Of a stretch of 5,849 bases of DNA, positions 5,666 to 5,849 are shown one piece after another (position 1 is the stretch's first letter; every line of letters begins with the position of its first letter). Both the position numbers and the translations under genes were made by a program. The notes beneath the pieces were generated by a model, which did no database searches, had not been told where the DNA came from, and saw nothing but the letters and a program-made list of their open reading frames with translations. Source of the stretch: Planctomycetaceae bacterium (lineage in GTDB: Bacteria; Planctomycetota; Planctomycetia; Pirellulales; Thermoguttaceae); assembly GCA_009783865.1 (NCBI GenBank), contig WRCR01000270.1, forward strand, positions 1 to 5,849. Reading direction: 5' to 3'.

Positions 5666-5694
5666 TTGCTATTCTAGGCAGCATCCGATATAAT
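5666..5694 (+). promoter_or_regulatory. Sigma-70-type promoter for the downstream gene
   Basis: TTGCTA (5666-5671; 4 of 6 to TTGACA), a 17-nt spacer and a perfect TATAAT (5689-5694). Transcription would begin near 5701, leaving a leader of about 32 nt before the ATG at 5733. The spacing is ideal, and the place, between the end of the flagellar operon and the next gene, is what a promoter needs. It implies that the next gene is a separate transcription unit. Confidence 0.6.
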
Positions 5695-5732
5695 CGAAGC
5701 AGCATTTCCGAATCATATCGAATTATAAAAAC

Positions 5733-5849
5733 ATGAAACTCTACGCATATTCCACGCCCGATGTCGAAAAAGCCTTCGAAGTTATCAAAGCCGAACAAGA
5801 AGAAGACGAAAAACGAAGACAAGCACTCGGCGAAAAATTCTTTCTCGAA
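5733..5849 (+). CDS. Start of an unrecognised protein, cut by the window end
   Basis: An open frame of 39 codons from ATG at 5733 to the last base, with no stop. It begins MKLYAYSTPDVEKAFEVIKA and continues with a charged, helix-prone Glu/Lys/Arg-rich stretch (EQEEDEKRRQ), then ALGEKFFLE. No signal peptide or membrane segment is visible. A good promoter 39 nt upstream and codon use like that of the neighbours support a real gene. The first residues have a faint likeness to FlhF N-termini, but the LGPDAVI-type continuation is missing, so I do not assign it. A link to motility is not shown. Confidence 0.6.
   Translation, partial: MKLYAYSTPDVEKAFEVIKAEQEEDEKRRQALGEKFFLE

Noticed and set aside
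5613..5822. Minus-strand frame rich in Phe (69 codons) opposite the last gene.
   Set aside because: Antisense of the Glu/Lys-rich start at 5733, which naturally reads as Phe-rich; it would also cover the promoter.
5733..5849. FlhF N-terminus.
   Set aside because: The opening pattern is vaguely similar but the conserved continuation after the first helix is absent.

Overview
The window looks like a piece of a flagellated, Gram-negative-type bacterium, most probably a planctomycete (Planctomycetota). The grounds are the gene order flbD-motA-motB-fliL-fliN, the style of the FliN C-terminal domain (an ELGRTNMYLE stretch followed by a VNDRLIARGEVLVMNENFCV stretch), a short 259-residue MotA, and few Shine-Dalgarno sequences. 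This assignment is inferred from recognising the protein families and was not checked by a search.

Layout. Positions 1-168 are non-coding, with a 15-bp tandem repeat and a possible weak terminator. Positions 169-2028 (minus strand) encode a membrane sensor histidine kinase whose extracytoplasmic domain carries a c-type heme motif (CSVCH). Positions 2029-2317 are the divergent intergenic region. It holds a 7-bp-periodic palindromic repeat, two copies of a 14-mer that contains a sigma-28-like -10 motif, and two small palindromes. Positions 2318-5535 (plus strand) are a compact flagellar operon: flbD, motA (GTG start), motB (1-base overlap with motA), fliL and fliN. Positions 5536-5732 are intergenic, with a second palindromic repeat of the same kind and a good sigma-70-type promoter. 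Positions 5733-5849 are the beginning of an unrecognised gene cut by the window end.

How the genes work together. MotA and MotB form the ion-driven stator, FliL is the stator-associated membrane protein, FliN is part of the rotor switch (C-ring), and FlbD is a small protein linked to flagellar torque and motility. The kinase transcribed away from this operon could couple redox state or a small gas ligand to gene expression. No response regulator is in the window, so its target is unknown.

The most notable feature is FliN. Its long Pro/Ala-rich N-terminus carries three tandem copies, and possibly a degenerate fourth, of the LSQxELDxLL peptide that normally sits once at the N-terminus of FliM, where it binds phosphorylated CheY. 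fliM, which I would expect next to fliL, is absent from this cluster. This suggests a multivalent CheY-docking version of FliN, which is an inference that needs comparison with relatives.
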